Positions 35,701 to 45,220 of a stretch of 64,000 nucleotides of DNA are shown piece by piece. Made by a program: the position numbers and the translations under genes. Position 1 is the stretch's first letter; each line of letters opens with the position of its first letter. Source of the DNA: Planctomyces sp. (GTDB lineage: Bacteria > Planctomycetota > Planctomycetia > Planctomycetales > Planctomycetaceae); NCBI GenBank assembly GCA_016795105.1, contig JAEUIH010000019.1, positions 1 to 64,000 on the forward strand, given 5' to 3'. The notes under the pieces are model-generated. The model was not told the DNA's origin. It made no database searches and saw only the letters and a program-made list of their open reading frames with translations.

Positions 35701-38700
35701 CAATGCACGGCCTTCAACTTCTGCCATTCAGATTTCTGCAGAAGCTCTGCCGTTCGGCGTCAATGTTTCCAGCAACACCCCCGCGAATGAGCCTGTCTAT
35801 TACGCGTTGACCGTGCCCACGGGCGCGACCACCATTCAGGTGATGACAACATTCCCGGCAGGCGATGCGGGGGAAATTCGAATTCGACGGGCCAGCTTGC
35901 CGACCGGTGGATCGGACGATCCCTATGTCGCGTCGACCATTGTCGAAGGCGGGAATCGCGTTGCTCGAATCACAATGGATGAGCCCGTTGCCGGAACATA
36001 CTACGTCTCGGTGATCAGTCGAGCTCCTGGCAATGCGGTGACTCGAGCAGATAACTTATCGCTGAGCCTCCTCGGAATTGAAAATGAAGCTTCGATCAGT
36101 TCGCAACTGCTTGTTGCTGATTCGCTGTTGCTGACAGTGCGAGGAACCGGTTTCACTTCGGCCACTCAGTTTCGCCTGGGCACTCAACTCGCCAGCAGCG
36201 TCAACCGTGTTGACTCAACCACCGCCGCAATCACATTCACCAATCTGAGCATTGGCGGACCATTCCAGATTTCAGCTGACAATGGCGGAGCGCCGGTGGT
36301 GTACTCCGGAAAGAACTTTACGGTCGTGTCCGGAGGCACATCTGCGGCTGACGCCTGGGCGAGGATGCCGAACTGGCAGGTCGAAGTCAGCATGCCTGAG
36401 ATTACTCGCCCGTTCCGCGACATTCCGGTTCTGGTCACTGTGAAGAACAACAGTACCAGAAGTCAGCCGGCTCCAGTGATTCAGCTCATTACCGACAACG
36501 GCGCGTTTCTGCCAGTGGGAGAAACGGAAGCATCAGAAGACTTTGCCAGCATCCTGGCGGTGAAAGAGAGCGGTCGCGCAGACAACTACGCACCCGGCGA
36601 AACGGTAACGCTCAGGCTCTTCGTTCAGCCGCGGGCCAACGGCCTGCATGTATTCACCAGAGTTGCAGCGGCGGCGATTGCAGAAACCCGAATTCAGTCA
36701 CAGACGGGAGTTGGTGGGGCTATCTTCCCCGTGGAAAGCCAGGAGCCGCTTACAACCGCGATGCTGGATGCATACCGCCCCGACTTCATTTCGCCTGAAG
36801 CATGGACCAATGCGGTCCGGCCAGCATTGTCGGCTCTGGTGGGTAACACAGTCCAAAGCTGGAGCAACGCCATCCGCAGTGCGGCTGCGGTTCTGGCACA
36901 GGATGGTCTCTCCACACTCAACCCGTCTCGAGCCATGGCTTACCTGATTCAGCAGGCGAATCGGTTCGGGACGATACACCAGAGATTCGCGTTGACTGCG
37001 TATGGACGTGGCATTGAAAACCCGTTGGATATCCGTGCGGTGACGGACGTTGATGGAAACGTGGACCTGATTACCGGCTTCTCGATTCGCTCATTCCGCC
37101 GGTCCGGCAGTAGTTTCGTCGGCTATGGTGCTGATCGCGGGCAACTCTCGAATCAGAGTGGCGGTGGATACATCCTGACCGAAGCCGATGGAACAATCAC
37201 GGCTTACTCGTCAGATGGAACATGGGACTACACCGAATCCCGTCTCGGAGTTCGCGTCACGGCAGGTTATACAGCCGGACGCCTGACGACACTGACAGAT
37301 CACTTTGGTGATGTGACAACTTTCGCATATAACGGAAACGGACGAATCACATCCATCACGGATCCCGTGGGTCGAGCCACAACGCTTGCATACGATGCTC
37401 AGCAAAGACTGACATCGATCACCAGTGCGGAAGGTGTGATCACATACGAATGGAACGCTGACACGACCGGACCCAAAGCGTGGACACTTTCCGGTGTCAT
37501 TGGGATCGATGGTGTGCGATCGAACTTCGTGTATGACTCAGCCGGTCGTATCCAGCAAACATCGCTGGCCAACAATCTGCAGGCCGTCAACTACGTTTAT
37601 GGCAGCCTGGCACAGCTCGGCCGAGTCACCGTTACCGACGCGCTTGGGCGTACGACATCGTGGCTGGAAGGCGAATTCGGTCAGCCTACGGAAGTCACAG
37701 AAATGACCGGAGAAGCAGCCGACCTGATGTTCGATAACGAAGGCCGACTCACGGGAGTAAGACAGGGTAGTATTCGAACGTCTCTCGTGCGCGATGCCTT
37801 TGGGAGCATCACTCGACTGACGTCACCAGCGGGCCACGACACAACGATTGATTTTGATTCTGATGGCGTGTTTTCGGAGGGAATCACCAACGCCAATGGA
37901 CATCTGACTGACTTTGTGCGAAACAATCAGAATCTGATGACGAGTTCCGTCAATCCTGATGGCAGTTACAGACTCTATGGGTACGACTCACTGGGCAATC
38001 GACTCTTGCAGAAGACCGAGGGTAACCGCTGGACGCTCGACACGGTCAACAGCAAGAACCTGATCACTCGACGTGAATACTCCGATGGATTGAGACAGGA
38101 CTACACCTACGACGCTCGCCGCAACATGACACAGATTGTGGAAACGCTGAGCAACGGATCAACGCAGACGGTGACCTTCACGTACGATGCAGCCGATCGA
38201 ATCACTCGAATCACTTATCCCAACGGTCGCTTCGTAAACTATCGTTACGATGCTGGCGGCCGACAGGATCAGATCAGCACCTCAGATGGACTCACCATCG
38301 ACTACACCTTCGACACCCTCGGCAATCTGGCCACCGTAAGCCGAAACGGGAGCCTACAGGTGACTTATGCGTATGACGCAGCGGGACAACTGGCATCGAA
38401 GACATTCAGTAACGGCGCATCGACTCACTATTCGTACAACAGCTTCAATCAGCTGACTCGGATCGAACATCGCGACAACACGTCGGCAGTGATCAGCTTC
38501 AATGATTACGCATATGATTCGCACAATCGACTGATCTCGATGACGGACGCAGCCGGACTTACATCCTACGAGTACGATCCTGATGGGCAGCTGGTCGCGG
38601 TTACCTTGCCAAACGGCACGATTCATCGCTACGACACCGATGCGGTAGGAAATCGAGCGGGATACCTGGCGAACTCGATGAATCAGTACCAGACTGGACC

Positions 38701-41700
38701 GAACGGAGAGCAGTTTGAATATGATACAGACGGCAATCTGATTTCCATGGTCAGAGCTGACGGCAGCAGCCTGCAGTATTCTTATGACAGCCGGAATCGG
38801 TTGTCGAGCATTGTTGATGGCAACAACACCTGGCAATTTGAGTACGACCCGCTGGGCAATCGCTGGGCGGTGACGCTGAACGGAACACGAACCGAACTGC
38901 TGATGGACGCACTGGGCGGCGTTGATGGGCTCAACGATGTGCTGGCGGAATACGTGAGCGGAAATCAGACGGCATCGTATGTGATCGGCACCGGCCTCGA
39001 AGCCATGATTTCGAACTCCGGGACTCAGAGCTACTACCACTTCGATGTCACCGGCAACACAACTGCGCTGACGGCTGGCGATGGCAGTGTTTCGGCCAGT
39101 TATCGTTATCTGCCGTTTGGGGAGATTCTGTCAGCCAGCGGAACAGCCGCATCGACGAATCGTTACACGTTCAACGGTCAATGGGGTGTCTCGCAGCGAG
39201 GAACCGCCGGATTCGACATGCGAGCACGGCTCTATGACTCGACCACGGGCCGATTCACGCAGCTTGATCCGATTGGATTTCTGGGCGGCGATGTGAATCT
39301 TTATCGGTATGTGGGCAATTCACCAATCCTGCTGACGGATCCCTCTGGCTTACAACCCTCCGGAATGCCAAACATCAAACTTCCAAGCCGCCCTGGAGGC
39401 GCACGCGTTGTTCAAACCGGCGTAGGAATTCTCCGAGGAGCTCCGAACGGTTCTGGGACAACAGGACTTATACGAACAGGTTTTCAGACAGCATTTCGCT
39501 TTGGGGTGGGGCAGGGTGTCACGATTGCGGAGGGCGGAGCCGGAGCAGCGGGAATCGCCAGCAGTCTGTACCTGTTACCTCTGCTTCCTCTGATTCCCGT
39601 TGCTGCTGACATTGCGGGCAATCAGATTGAAGCCCATGAAGCCGGCAAGGCCGGACCAGCACCAACAGTAACGTCCGACCATGTCCGGAGATTGACGGAC
39701 ATTCGAAGCAAACAACACCCGGCCCTCAAGTCACTTCTGGACCAATGGCGACAGCAGAATCCAGGTCAGGAACCACCATGGGAAACGGTCCTGTACTATT
39801 TGCGGCTCATCAAACAGGGCGAAAAAGATCTTGAAACCTCCGAGCAGCGAACTCCCAACGATCCGAACGAGATTGTGGGACCGACTGGAACCGGCACGGG
39901 GGGCTTCCTGACAACACCGGCGTTGTTCCCTTACACAATCTACTTCCAGAATGTGCCGACCGCAGCAGCGCCGGCTCAGGAAGTGTTCGTCACGCAGCAG
40001 CTGGATGCGGATCTCAACTGGGATTCGTTCGAGCTGAATCAATTCGGATGGGGCGATGTGGTACTGAATGTCCCGGCGGGATTAAAGTCGTGGACGGGAC
40101 GAGTCTCTGATCCGGCCAGTGGGCTGGTGGTCGAAGTCACGGCTCTGTTCAATTCAGTGTCGGGCCAGTTGAGCTGGACCTTCCGATCGCTGGACCCTGT
40201 GACCTTCGACCTTCCGTGGGATGGGCTCGCCGGCTTCCTGCCGCCTGACGATGTAACAGGGCGTGGTCAGGGATTTGTGTCCTATACAATCGCTCCGAAA
40301 TCCAATGCCGTCAGCGGCACCGAATTCACGGGACAGGCTTCTATTGTCTTTGACACAGAGGCCCCCATCGTCACCAATACCTGGCTCAACACCGTCGACC
40401 TGAATCGCCCGTCGAGCAGTGTTGCGGCTCTGCCTTATCCTGTCGTGACGCCCACGTATCTTGTTTCATGGACAGGAAACGATGGAGCAGGTGCCGGAAT
40501 CTCGGCATACGATGTTTACGTGTCGGAAAATGGAGGGCCGTTTACAATCTGGCAGAGCCAGACAACGTTGACGTCTGCCGTATTTGCAGGCCGTCATGGC
40601 AGAACATATCAGTTCTACAGCGTGGCCACCGATCACGTTGGAAACGAGGAGCTTCTGCCAAATCAGCCGGATACGACGACGTGGTTCAACTTACCGTCGG
40701 GTTTTACGGCACCGGGAGCATTCGTAAATAGTTTGACTCCGACATTTGAGTGGACTCCAACTCCGGGGGCAGTGTCATACGAGCTGTGGTTCGCGAATTC
40801 TGCCACAGGGGTGAATCCGTATCGGCAGGCGACATCAACCACGAACTCATATACCCCTTCAACACCTTTCGACATTGGCCGATATGTGGTCTGGCGAAGG
40901 AGCGTGGATTCGAATGGCGTTCGTTCAGATTGGAGCCCGCAATACAATGTTCAGATCGGTGCGCCAGTCGTTCTGGAGCCGATGGATCGTTTCTATGCGG
41001 ACGCAACTCCCACAATCCAGTGGGCTGCCTTGCAGGGTGCCGTGAGCTACGAATTGTGGGTTGACAATGTTACCACCGGTCAGAAAAAGTTTGTCTATGA
41101 ACCCAGCTGGAATCAGACATCATGGACTGCAGCAACAGACTGGCCTCTTGGCACATATCGCATCTGGGTTCGCGGACGCGATGCCGGCAATGTGCCCACG
41201 CCATGGTTAAATGTGACAGAGATCCTTATCGTTGCACCACCATTGGTCGTTGGCCAGGCATCTGCCACCTTTGATAGACGTCCAACACTTACCTGGGCCG
41301 CAGTCGTCGGTGCTCAAACTTACGAACTGAGGCTTGTCAACGAAGTCAATGGTGTTATCACGACTCAGACAAATCTGGCTTCGACAAGCTGGACCCCATC
41401 TGCAAACCTGAATGACGGTCCCTATCGCTGGCAGGTTCTCGCTCAAAGTGCTTCAGGAATGCGCAGTCTGTGGTCAAATCCACAGTCATTGTTTATCGGT
41501 GGACGTCCAACAGTGACATTGTCCTTAGCGGGCTCAAATCACCAGCCTATCATTGTGTGGTCGCCTGTGGCGGGAGCAGTGAGGTATGAGCTTTGGGTTG
41601 ATCGAGTTGGTGTTCAGGCGGGATATCTGCAGAATACGCAACTGACCGGAACAACTTTTACGCCTTCAAATCCACTCCCCGCCGGAACATACCGCATCTG

Positions 41701-42034
41701 GTTGAGAGCTGTGAGTTCCTCCGGAGAATTCAGCCCATGGAGCATACCCCGCGAGATAATTGTCTCTGAACTGGATTCGCTAAAGCCTCGTTTGCTACCC
41801 GCCGAGCCGATACCTGATCCCCTGGAGTCGAAAAACAGACCGAGTTCTGAGGAACGACCAGAGTTGGATGCGGTCAGGCCCCGAATTCCGTCGTCGTTCA
41901 CCCAAATCTCCAACCTGAATCCAGTAACCATCGACTGCATCATGGCACTGATCTCCAATGAAGGACTGCCACACGAAAAAAGTGGTGAAGAATTTGAGTT
42001 TGTCGTTCCGGAGTTTGTTATCTGTAGTCGCTGA
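32768..42034 (+). CDS. Giant LEPR-XLL / RHS-YD repeat / fibronectin-like surface protein
   Basis: 3088 residues. The N-terminus is basic and carries LEERIVLA (47-54), the LEPR-XLL-type motif of large planctomycete surface proteins. Residues ~55-860 are beta-helix-like repeats of the form N-x-G-(T/V/L)-(L/I)...GGTLTL. A CARDB-like domain (about 870-985) and further beta domains to ~1400 follow. About 1490-2195 are YD repeats ending in a complete RHS core (RYLPFGEIL..., RARLYDSTTGRFTQLDPIGF, NLYRYVGNSPILLTDPSGL). After the core there is a hydrophobic Ala/Gly-rich stretch. Instead of a toxin tip it continues for ~800 residues with a PAQEVFVTQQLDADLNWDSF domain and at least five fibronectin-like repeats (AVSYELW...GTYRIW). 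No immunity-like gene follows. It diverges from the kinase/sigma pair. Confidence 0.93.
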   Translation: MIQAFIRKARQIFEANGSANGPCTHRSSSALRRKRSSRYRQPASETLEERIVLATYSWQGGFASNVWQDARNWMNVDLGATNQGFPDADDIAIIAGGPNLTLNADLTIGTLNWESTAPNLQLNTNVSTLTINGGTIEGGLLVGGFINNGTLNIDVPVGVNSVGDGAPRLWGSLTNNGTFRLQNGPFITSWPISATGAITNSTTGVIELINDSAIRSDWGQPVLVNHGVIRKTGTGVNAIISSRIQSQTGSRIEVDGGTLTLGGTQHDLRGDIEVSPSASLQTSASVQILDDIQLTGGGEWRHSAGIMYPNGHTLNSVATTLRLEAASGDGSSTQIAGSGVFNLSELKVVRGRIGTPGFFTSYTFNPFVNTGVVKFEPVQNNSAVMSAATIHNQGSIIIDASTAGSGFGLQGSAIDNQTGGTVTFLSSVNAYIQAAWINAVGPSYLFNSGTLISNTPGASAFWDGLLLQNSPEGRIEVSAGTLDFSGLRHWSSTPSEQSFSKGGHFVVSPGATLDLSNGSAATGSPRYSGRYTAEGGGTIRLGGNWWDNAVIDFPTGMAIWDAGTNYGRLINEGDLRIGPDSGSRHMWGELINEGTLTVQNGTQLQLNQLFQGQGTLINRSSGTVTLEDGSQVLGVFNGSVQLSQSPLFVNQGLVRMDGGGAWIQTRFENQGVVSVDNSAFLTVSAPRGETAFGSGLTTLPGDWHIVDGSRIDFPSAGSVFTTLGGELHLDGASSRFTGLEELTTVRGHLSLTGGTNWTRNGAFENQGAITLGSNSTLTVNGAFTQSSNGSLTTLVGGTTSMGRLNSISTTTLEGTLITGLENGFQPLETDRFDVVTALTINGTFDDIEVNGLAATVTSNKVTLGLSSIAADLTIENVQLLGVSGPLNPGQTFQVQYTVRNLTDRTVNGPWTDLLFLSENSTLDLHDLSVKRSVPTASLPAFGSTTITETITVPNRPGRWFVIPAADAAGVVLDLNRSNNARPSTSAIQISAEALPFGVNVSSNTPANEPVYYALTVPTGATTIQVMTTFPAGDAGEIRIRRASLPTGGSDDPYVASTIVEGGNRVARITMDEPVAGTYYVSVISRAPGNAVTRADNLSLSLLGIENEASISSQLLVADSLLLTVRGTGFTSATQFRLGTQLASSVNRVDSTTAAITFTNLSIGGPFQISADNGGAPVVYSGKNFTVVSGGTSAADAWARMPNWQVEVSMPEITRPFRDIPVLVTVKNNSTRSQPAPVIQLITDNGAFLPVGETEASEDFASILAVKESGRADNYAPGETVTLRLFVQPRANGLHVFTRVAAAAIAETRIQSQTGVGGAIFPVESQEPLTTAMLDAYRPDFISPEAWTNAVRPALSALVGNTVQSWSNAIRSAAAVLAQDGLSTLNPSRAMAYLIQQANRFGTIHQRFALTAYGRGIENPLDIRAVTDVDGNVDLITGFSIRSFRRSGSSFVGYGADRGQLSNQSGGGYILTEADGTITAYSSDGTWDYTESRLGVRVTAGYTAGRLTTLTDHFGDVTTFAYNGNGRITSITDPVGRATTLAYDAQQRLTSITSAEGVITYEWNADTTGPKAWTLSGVIGIDGVRSNFVYDSAGRIQQTSLANNLQAVNYVYGSLAQLGRVTVTDALGRTTSWLEGEFGQPTEVTEMTGEAADLMFDNEGRLTGVRQGSIRTSLVRDAFGSITRLTSPAGHDTTIDFDSDGVFSEGITNANGHLTDFVRNNQNLMTSSVNPDGSYRLYGYDSLGNRLLQKTEGNRWTLDTVNSKNLITRREYSDGLRQDYTYDARRNMTQIVETLSNGSTQTVTFTYDAADRITRITYPNGRFVNYRYDAGGRQDQISTSDGLTIDYTFDTLGNLATVSRNGSLQVTYAYDAAGQLASKTFSNGASTHYSYNSFNQLTRIEHRDNTSAVISFNDYAYDSHNRLISMTDAAGLTSYEYDPDGQLVAVTLPNGTIHRYDTDAVGNRAGYLANSMNQYQTGPNGEQFEYDTDGNLISMVRADGSSLQYSYDSRNRLSSIVDGNNTWQFEYDPLGNRWAVTLNGTRTELLMDALGGVDGLNDVLAEYVSGNQTASYVIGTGLEAMISNSGTQSYYHFDVTGNTTALTAGDGSVSASYRYLPFGEILSASGTAASTNRYTFNGQWGVSQRGTAGFDMRARLYDSTTGRFTQLDPIGFLGGDVNLYRYVGNSPILLTDPSGLQPSGMPNIKLPSRPGGARVVQTGVGILRGAPNGSGTTGLIRTGFQTAFRFGVGQGVTIAEGGAGAAGIASSLYLLPLLPLIPVAADIAGNQIEAHEAGKAGPAPTVTSDHVRRLTDIRSKQHPALKSLLDQWRQQNPGQEPPWETVLYYLRLIKQGEKDLETSEQRTPNDPNEIVGPTGTGTGGFLTTPALFPYTIYFQNVPTAAAPAQEVFVTQQLDADLNWDSFELNQFGWGDVVLNVPAGLKSWTGRVSDPASGLVVEVTALFNSVSGQLSWTFRSLDPVTFDLPWDGLAGFLPPDDVTGRGQGFVSYTIAPKSNAVSGTEFTGQASIVFDTEAPIVTNTWLNTVDLNRPSSSVAALPYPVVTPTYLVSWTGNDGAGAGISAYDVYVSENGGPFTIWQSQTTLTSAVFAGRHGRTYQFYSVATDHVGNEELLPNQPDTTTWFNLPSGFTAPGAFVNSLTPTFEWTPTPGAVSYELWFANSATGVNPYRQATSTTNSYTPSTPFDIGRYVVWRRSVDSNGVRSDWSPQYNVQIGAPVVLEPMDRFYADATPTIQWAALQGAVSYELWVDNVTTGQKKFVYEPSWNQTSWTAATDWPLGTYRIWVRGRDAGNVPTPWLNVTEILIVAPPLVVGQASATFDRRPTLTWAAVVGAQTYELRLVNEVNGVITTQTNLASTSWTPSANLNDGPYRWQVLAQSASGMRSLWSNPQSLFIGGRPTVTLSLAGSNHQPIIVWSPVAGAVRYELWVDRVGVQAGYLQNTQLTGTTFTPSNPLPAGTYRIWLRAVSSSGEFSPWSIPREIIVSELDSLKPRLLPAEPIPDPLESKNRPSSEERPELDAVRPRIPSSFTQISNLNPVTIDCIMALISNEGLPHEKSGEEFEFVVPEFVICSR

Positions 42035-42066
42035 TCGCCTGCGGCTTGCCACCAGACTTGGGGTGC

Positions 42067-42104
42067 AAAACGAAAACACCGCATCCCATGCTTGGGGTGC
42101 GGTG
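42067..42104 (-). terminator. Probable rho-independent terminator for the Cys-repeat gene
   Basis: Reading leftward, an 11-bp stem with one G-T pair (CACCGCATCCC at 42077-42087 with GGGGTGCGGTG at 42094-42104, six-base loop) runs into TTTTCGTTTT. It lies 110 bases beyond the stop at 42215. The stem may also serve the giant gene, which ends at 42034, but the T-rich side is only on the minus strand. Confidence 0.65.
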
Positions 42105-42214
42105 CGATTGGCGGAATCATTCATCGGTCTGACAGTCTTCGTCCATCCCCTGGAGTTGTGCCGGGCCGCGGATTACTGAATTCAATTCCGCCTCTGTTTA
42201 ATTTGATTGACGGT

Positions 42215-42928
42215 TTAGTAACGTGATGGTGTCCGAGCTGGTGCACCGTAGTAGTCGTCTCTGTTCTGATGAAATCCTCGACTCTGGTCCTGTACGCGAC
42301 TGTTTCGAAAGTAGGTGTTGTCAAGTTCCAGGTCGTTCTGAAGTGAAGACTCGGTCATCCATGACCGATCCGTGTTCCAGCCTGTTCGGTCCAGAGTGTT
42401 GCGATTCGAACGAGTCTGTGAGTAGCCGCTCTGGTTAATGTTGGGACGACGGGCTTCCCACTGTCCGTCATCAAATCGTGCCTGAGTCACCGGGCGATTA
42501 TATCCGCGATCCTGATTCACAAACCCGCCGTTGCGAGTGTTTGTGTAGCTCTGGCCTGTCGCACACCGACCGTTAGCGCACTGGCCTGTAGTGCATTGGC
42601 CATTGGCGCACTGGCCTGTAGTGCATTGGCCGTTGGCACAGGTTCCCGTGCCGCATTGACCGTTGGGGCAATTTGCGGGCATCTGTCCGTTATATGATGT
42701 TCCTCGATACTGAGTATTTTGATTGGACCCCTGCCACTGCTGCGGGACAGGCAGGCCAAACAGTCCGGTTCGAGGTGCAGTTTGATAACCCTGGTTGAAG
42801 TTTGCTGCTCGAGATGGCAGCGGGCGGTAGCCACCTGGGTAGCCGAGTGGATCGCCGGCGCTGACAGTCAGGCAGCTGGCAGTAAGTGCAACAGAAGCAG
42901 CGAGTACGCTAAGCAGAGTCGTTTTCAT
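42215..42928 (-). CDS. Small exported protein with Cys decapeptide repeats
   Basis: 237 residues. A signal peptide (MKTTLLSVLAASVALTASCLTVSA) is followed by a Gly/Asn/Gln/Tyr-rich mature chain. At 87-126 there are four 10-residue units, CPNGQCGTGT, CANGQCTTGQ (twice) and CANGRCATGQ, placing eight Cys at a strict 5-residue spacing. In DNA this is a 30-bp tandem repeat at 42551-42670. AAGGAA stands about ten bases before the ATG. No enzyme motif is seen. The Cys spacing suits disulfide cross-linking in the envelope or metal binding. It may be a cell-surface structural protein; planctomycete walls are reported to be Cys-rich. Confidence 0.72.
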   Translation of the reverse strand: MKTTLLSVLAASVALTASCLTVSAGDPLGYPGGYRPLPSRAANFNQGYQTAPRTGLFGLPVPQQWQGSNQNTQYRGTSYNGQMPANCPNGQCGTGTCANGQCTTGQCANGQCTTGQCANGRCATGQSYTNTRNGGFVNQDRGYNRPVTQARFDDGQWEARRPNINQSGYSQTRSNRNTLDRTGWNTDRSWMTESSLQNDLELDNTYFRNSRVQDQSRGFHQNRDDYYGAPARTPSRY

Positions 42929-43472
42929 GTGAACACGTTCCTTCGTTGGGGATGGTCAACGTTTCAGAGCAACGGACAACATTCGACATTGAATGCAGCC
43001 TGTTCTGAGCTTTCAGCGAGCGTCCCGAATCATCGTTTTGCTCGTTGAGTTGTTGAGGAGGAATAAAGCGAACGTCGTGCCAGAACCCAAAGAATCGCTA
43101 CATCTCAAAAAACGGCCGGATTCGCAAAATTCGCACATGGCCTGAATTCAGAGTGTCGTCACGCTGATACCAGTCAAAGTCAGTATTTGGACACATTCGC
43201 CATGCGGACGCCACGGGTATGACCCCGAAATTACCGGAGGCCTGACCCTGGCTCACAGGACTTGACCCCGACGTTACGCTTTGGAGTTCCCCCAAACCGC
43301 CAAACACGGCTGGTCCGGCAAAAATCGCCGAACTTGCGGATGGTGGTCTTTCCCTAGATTCTCCCTTTTATTAACGTTCGCTCCGCGATGGTAAATTACC
43401 GGAACTGTGGAAACCTCGTTTCGGGATGTTGGTCAGGAGTGTTTGGAGGTTGTCGGAAGGGACTCTGAGTCA
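42929..43472. other. Intergenic region between divergent genes
   Basis: About 540 bases holding the promoters of the Cys-repeat gene (leftward) and the SbcD-like gene (rightward). The rightward frame is open from a GTG at 43407, but the family-like start is the ATG at 43473. No repeat, RNA or additional gene is seen. Confidence 0.45.
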
Positions 43473-45218
43473 ATGGCGTTCGAACCGCAACGATTTATCC
43501 ACGCTGCCAATGTGAGACTGGATGTGCCGGTCAGTGTTCAGACGTCGGATGTGCTGACGGATGACTTGAGGGTAGCGTTTGAAGACGCGACGCTTCACAG
43601 TTTTGAGTGTGTCATTCAGAACTGTATTGCTCGAAGTGTGGACTACCTTCTGCTTTCGGGGAACATCTTCGTCGAAGCTGACCGCAGTCTTAGGGCTCGG
43701 CTGTCACTTCTGAACGGCCTGAGAATACTGGATTCAAAGCGAATTCGCGTGTTTGTGCTTCCCGGGGATACGGATCCGCCTGAGGCATGGCGACAGATTC
43801 CGGAGATGCCTGGGAATGTCACGATTTGTTATAGCTCGAATCCTGAGCCGGCGGAGTTCCTGCGTGGCGACAAAGTGATTGCCACAATTTCTTCATCGAT
43901 GTGGTATGGCGAGAAAGATGCGTTTGGGATTCAGGTGATTGCTCAGAGTGTTTCCGGGATTCAGCCGTTTCGAATCGGACTGGTCAGTGAATCGAAGTTT
44001 GAAGAAGCCGAGCGAATGGCGGCGATGGCTGCTGAGTCTTCGGATGAGTTGATCGCATCGGCTCTGGATGAGGACGGTCCTGAAGAGGTTGACCTCGCAG
44101 CCCGAGGACGATCAGGCAAACTGGTTCCGATTTCCGGAAAGCCAAAGACAGCACCTGTGACAGAAGATCTGGCGGATCTTCTCGATGAAGAGCAGCAGAT
44201 ACTTCCTGGTGTTCCGGAAGTTGAAGCAACCGTTGAGGAGTCGGCCAACGGAGAGTCTCTTGCCGAAGAATGGAACTCGGACTTTGTCACATATCTGGAC
44301 CAAATCTTTCGCGAAGGGCACTTGAACTATCTGGCACTGACGGGTGAACTGGCACGTGCGACTTTGCGGCGTCCTGCGGGAGTAATGCACTGCCCCGGAA
44401 CGACTCAGCCTCGAAATCGTCGGGAAGCTGCGGTTGGAACGTGTTCTCTGGTGCAGGTTTCAGCGGAAGGGCGAGTCGAGATCTCCACGATTGACACAAG
44501 TGCGGTGGACTGGAAGGACATTGAAATTCATGTCGCGGCGCAGACAACGCTTTCCTCCATGCTGCAGTTCATGAAAACTCGGCTTTCTGATCAGGTTGTG
44601 AACCCTTCGGATCGCATCTGGTCAGTCCAGTGGACGATCCGTTGCTCATTGCCGGTAATGAGAGAGCTTGTGGCGGATGACCTTGACGTTGCTGTTTCGA
44701 TAGAGCTGGACGAGCTGAAAGTGGGTTCGCAGCTGATTCGGCTTCTGCACAACATTCGGCTTGTTCCCAACGGATGGCGAATTGAAGATGAAAAGTCGCT
44801 TGCTCAGCGGTACTCCATGATGGCTGAAGGAGCGATTGATGGTGATGAAGTCAGTCTTCAGCGCTGGGTGGATTCACAGAAATCGCTGTCTCCCGGGTGG
44901 AAGCAGCGTTTGTCAGCGCTGATGGACGGTCTTGACCGGGAACGCATTGTCTCTCGTTTGCGGTCTGATGGAGCTTCATGGTTTATTCAGGATCTTTCGG
45001 TGTTGCTTCCGGATGCATCGGAGATGTCACTGGATGAACTTGACGAGGAAGACCCCGACAACATTATTGATGAACTCGAAACCGATGAGCTGGACTCTGA
45101 AGAGCTGGTTGAGTCCGAAGAAGCCACCGAAGAGTACGATGAAGACTACTCTGACACGGACGAGGAAGACTCCGAAGATTCCGCTGACGATGAGTTCGGC
45201 GATCGAGAGGGAGACTGA
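43473..45218 (+). CDS. SbcD/YhaO-like protein with all metallophosphoesterase motifs degraded
   Basis: 581 residues from the ATG at 43473 (GGAAGGG upstream); a GTG at 43407 is possible. The N-terminus follows the exonuclease pattern, but every metal ligand is changed: HAADxHLD reads HAANVRLD (Asp to Asn, His to Arg), GDLFD reads GNIFV (63-67), GNHD reads PGDTD (97-101) and the late GHxH block reads ALTGELA. A spacer rich in Ala/Glu/Asp lies between. The C-terminal ~70 residues are an extreme Asp/Glu tail. It sits two bases upstream of the YhaN-like ATPase, the same partner order as sbcD-sbcC and yhaO-yhaN. Most likely it is a catalytically dead scaffold or regulator subunit of that complex. 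Confidence 0.78.
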   Translation: MAFEPQRFIHAANVRLDVPVSVQTSDVLTDDLRVAFEDATLHSFECVIQNCIARSVDYLLLSGNIFVEADRSLRARLSLLNGLRILDSKRIRVFVLPGDTDPPEAWRQIPEMPGNVTICYSSNPEPAEFLRGDKVIATISSSMWYGEKDAFGIQVIAQSVSGIQPFRIGLVSESKFEEAERMAAMAAESSDELIASALDEDGPEEVDLAARGRSGKLVPISGKPKTAPVTEDLADLLDEEQQILPGVPEVEATVEESANGESLAEEWNSDFVTYLDQIFREGHLNYLALTGELARATLRRPAGVMHCPGTTQPRNRREAAVGTCSLVQVSAEGRVEISTIDTSAVDWKDIEIHVAAQTTLSSMLQFMKTRLSDQVVNPSDRIWSVQWTIRCSLPVMRELVADDLDVAVSIELDELKVGSQLIRLLHNIRLVPNGWRIEDEKSLAQRYSMMAEGAIDGDEVSLQRWVDSQKSLSPGWKQRLSALMDGLDRERIVSRLRSDGASWFIQDLSVLLPDASEMSLDELDEEDPDNIIDELETDELDSEELVESEEATEEYDEDYSDTDEEDSEDSADDEFGDREGD

Positions 45219-45220
45219 GC

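Noticed and set aside
38354-39040. 228-codon frame antisense to the RHS region
   Set aside because: A shadow of the YD repeats, whose biased codons keep the opposite strand open.
32768-42034. Polymorphic RHS toxin with immunity gene
   Set aside because: The sequence continues into fibronectin-like repeats, and the next gene is on the other strand and is a structural Cys-repeat protein.
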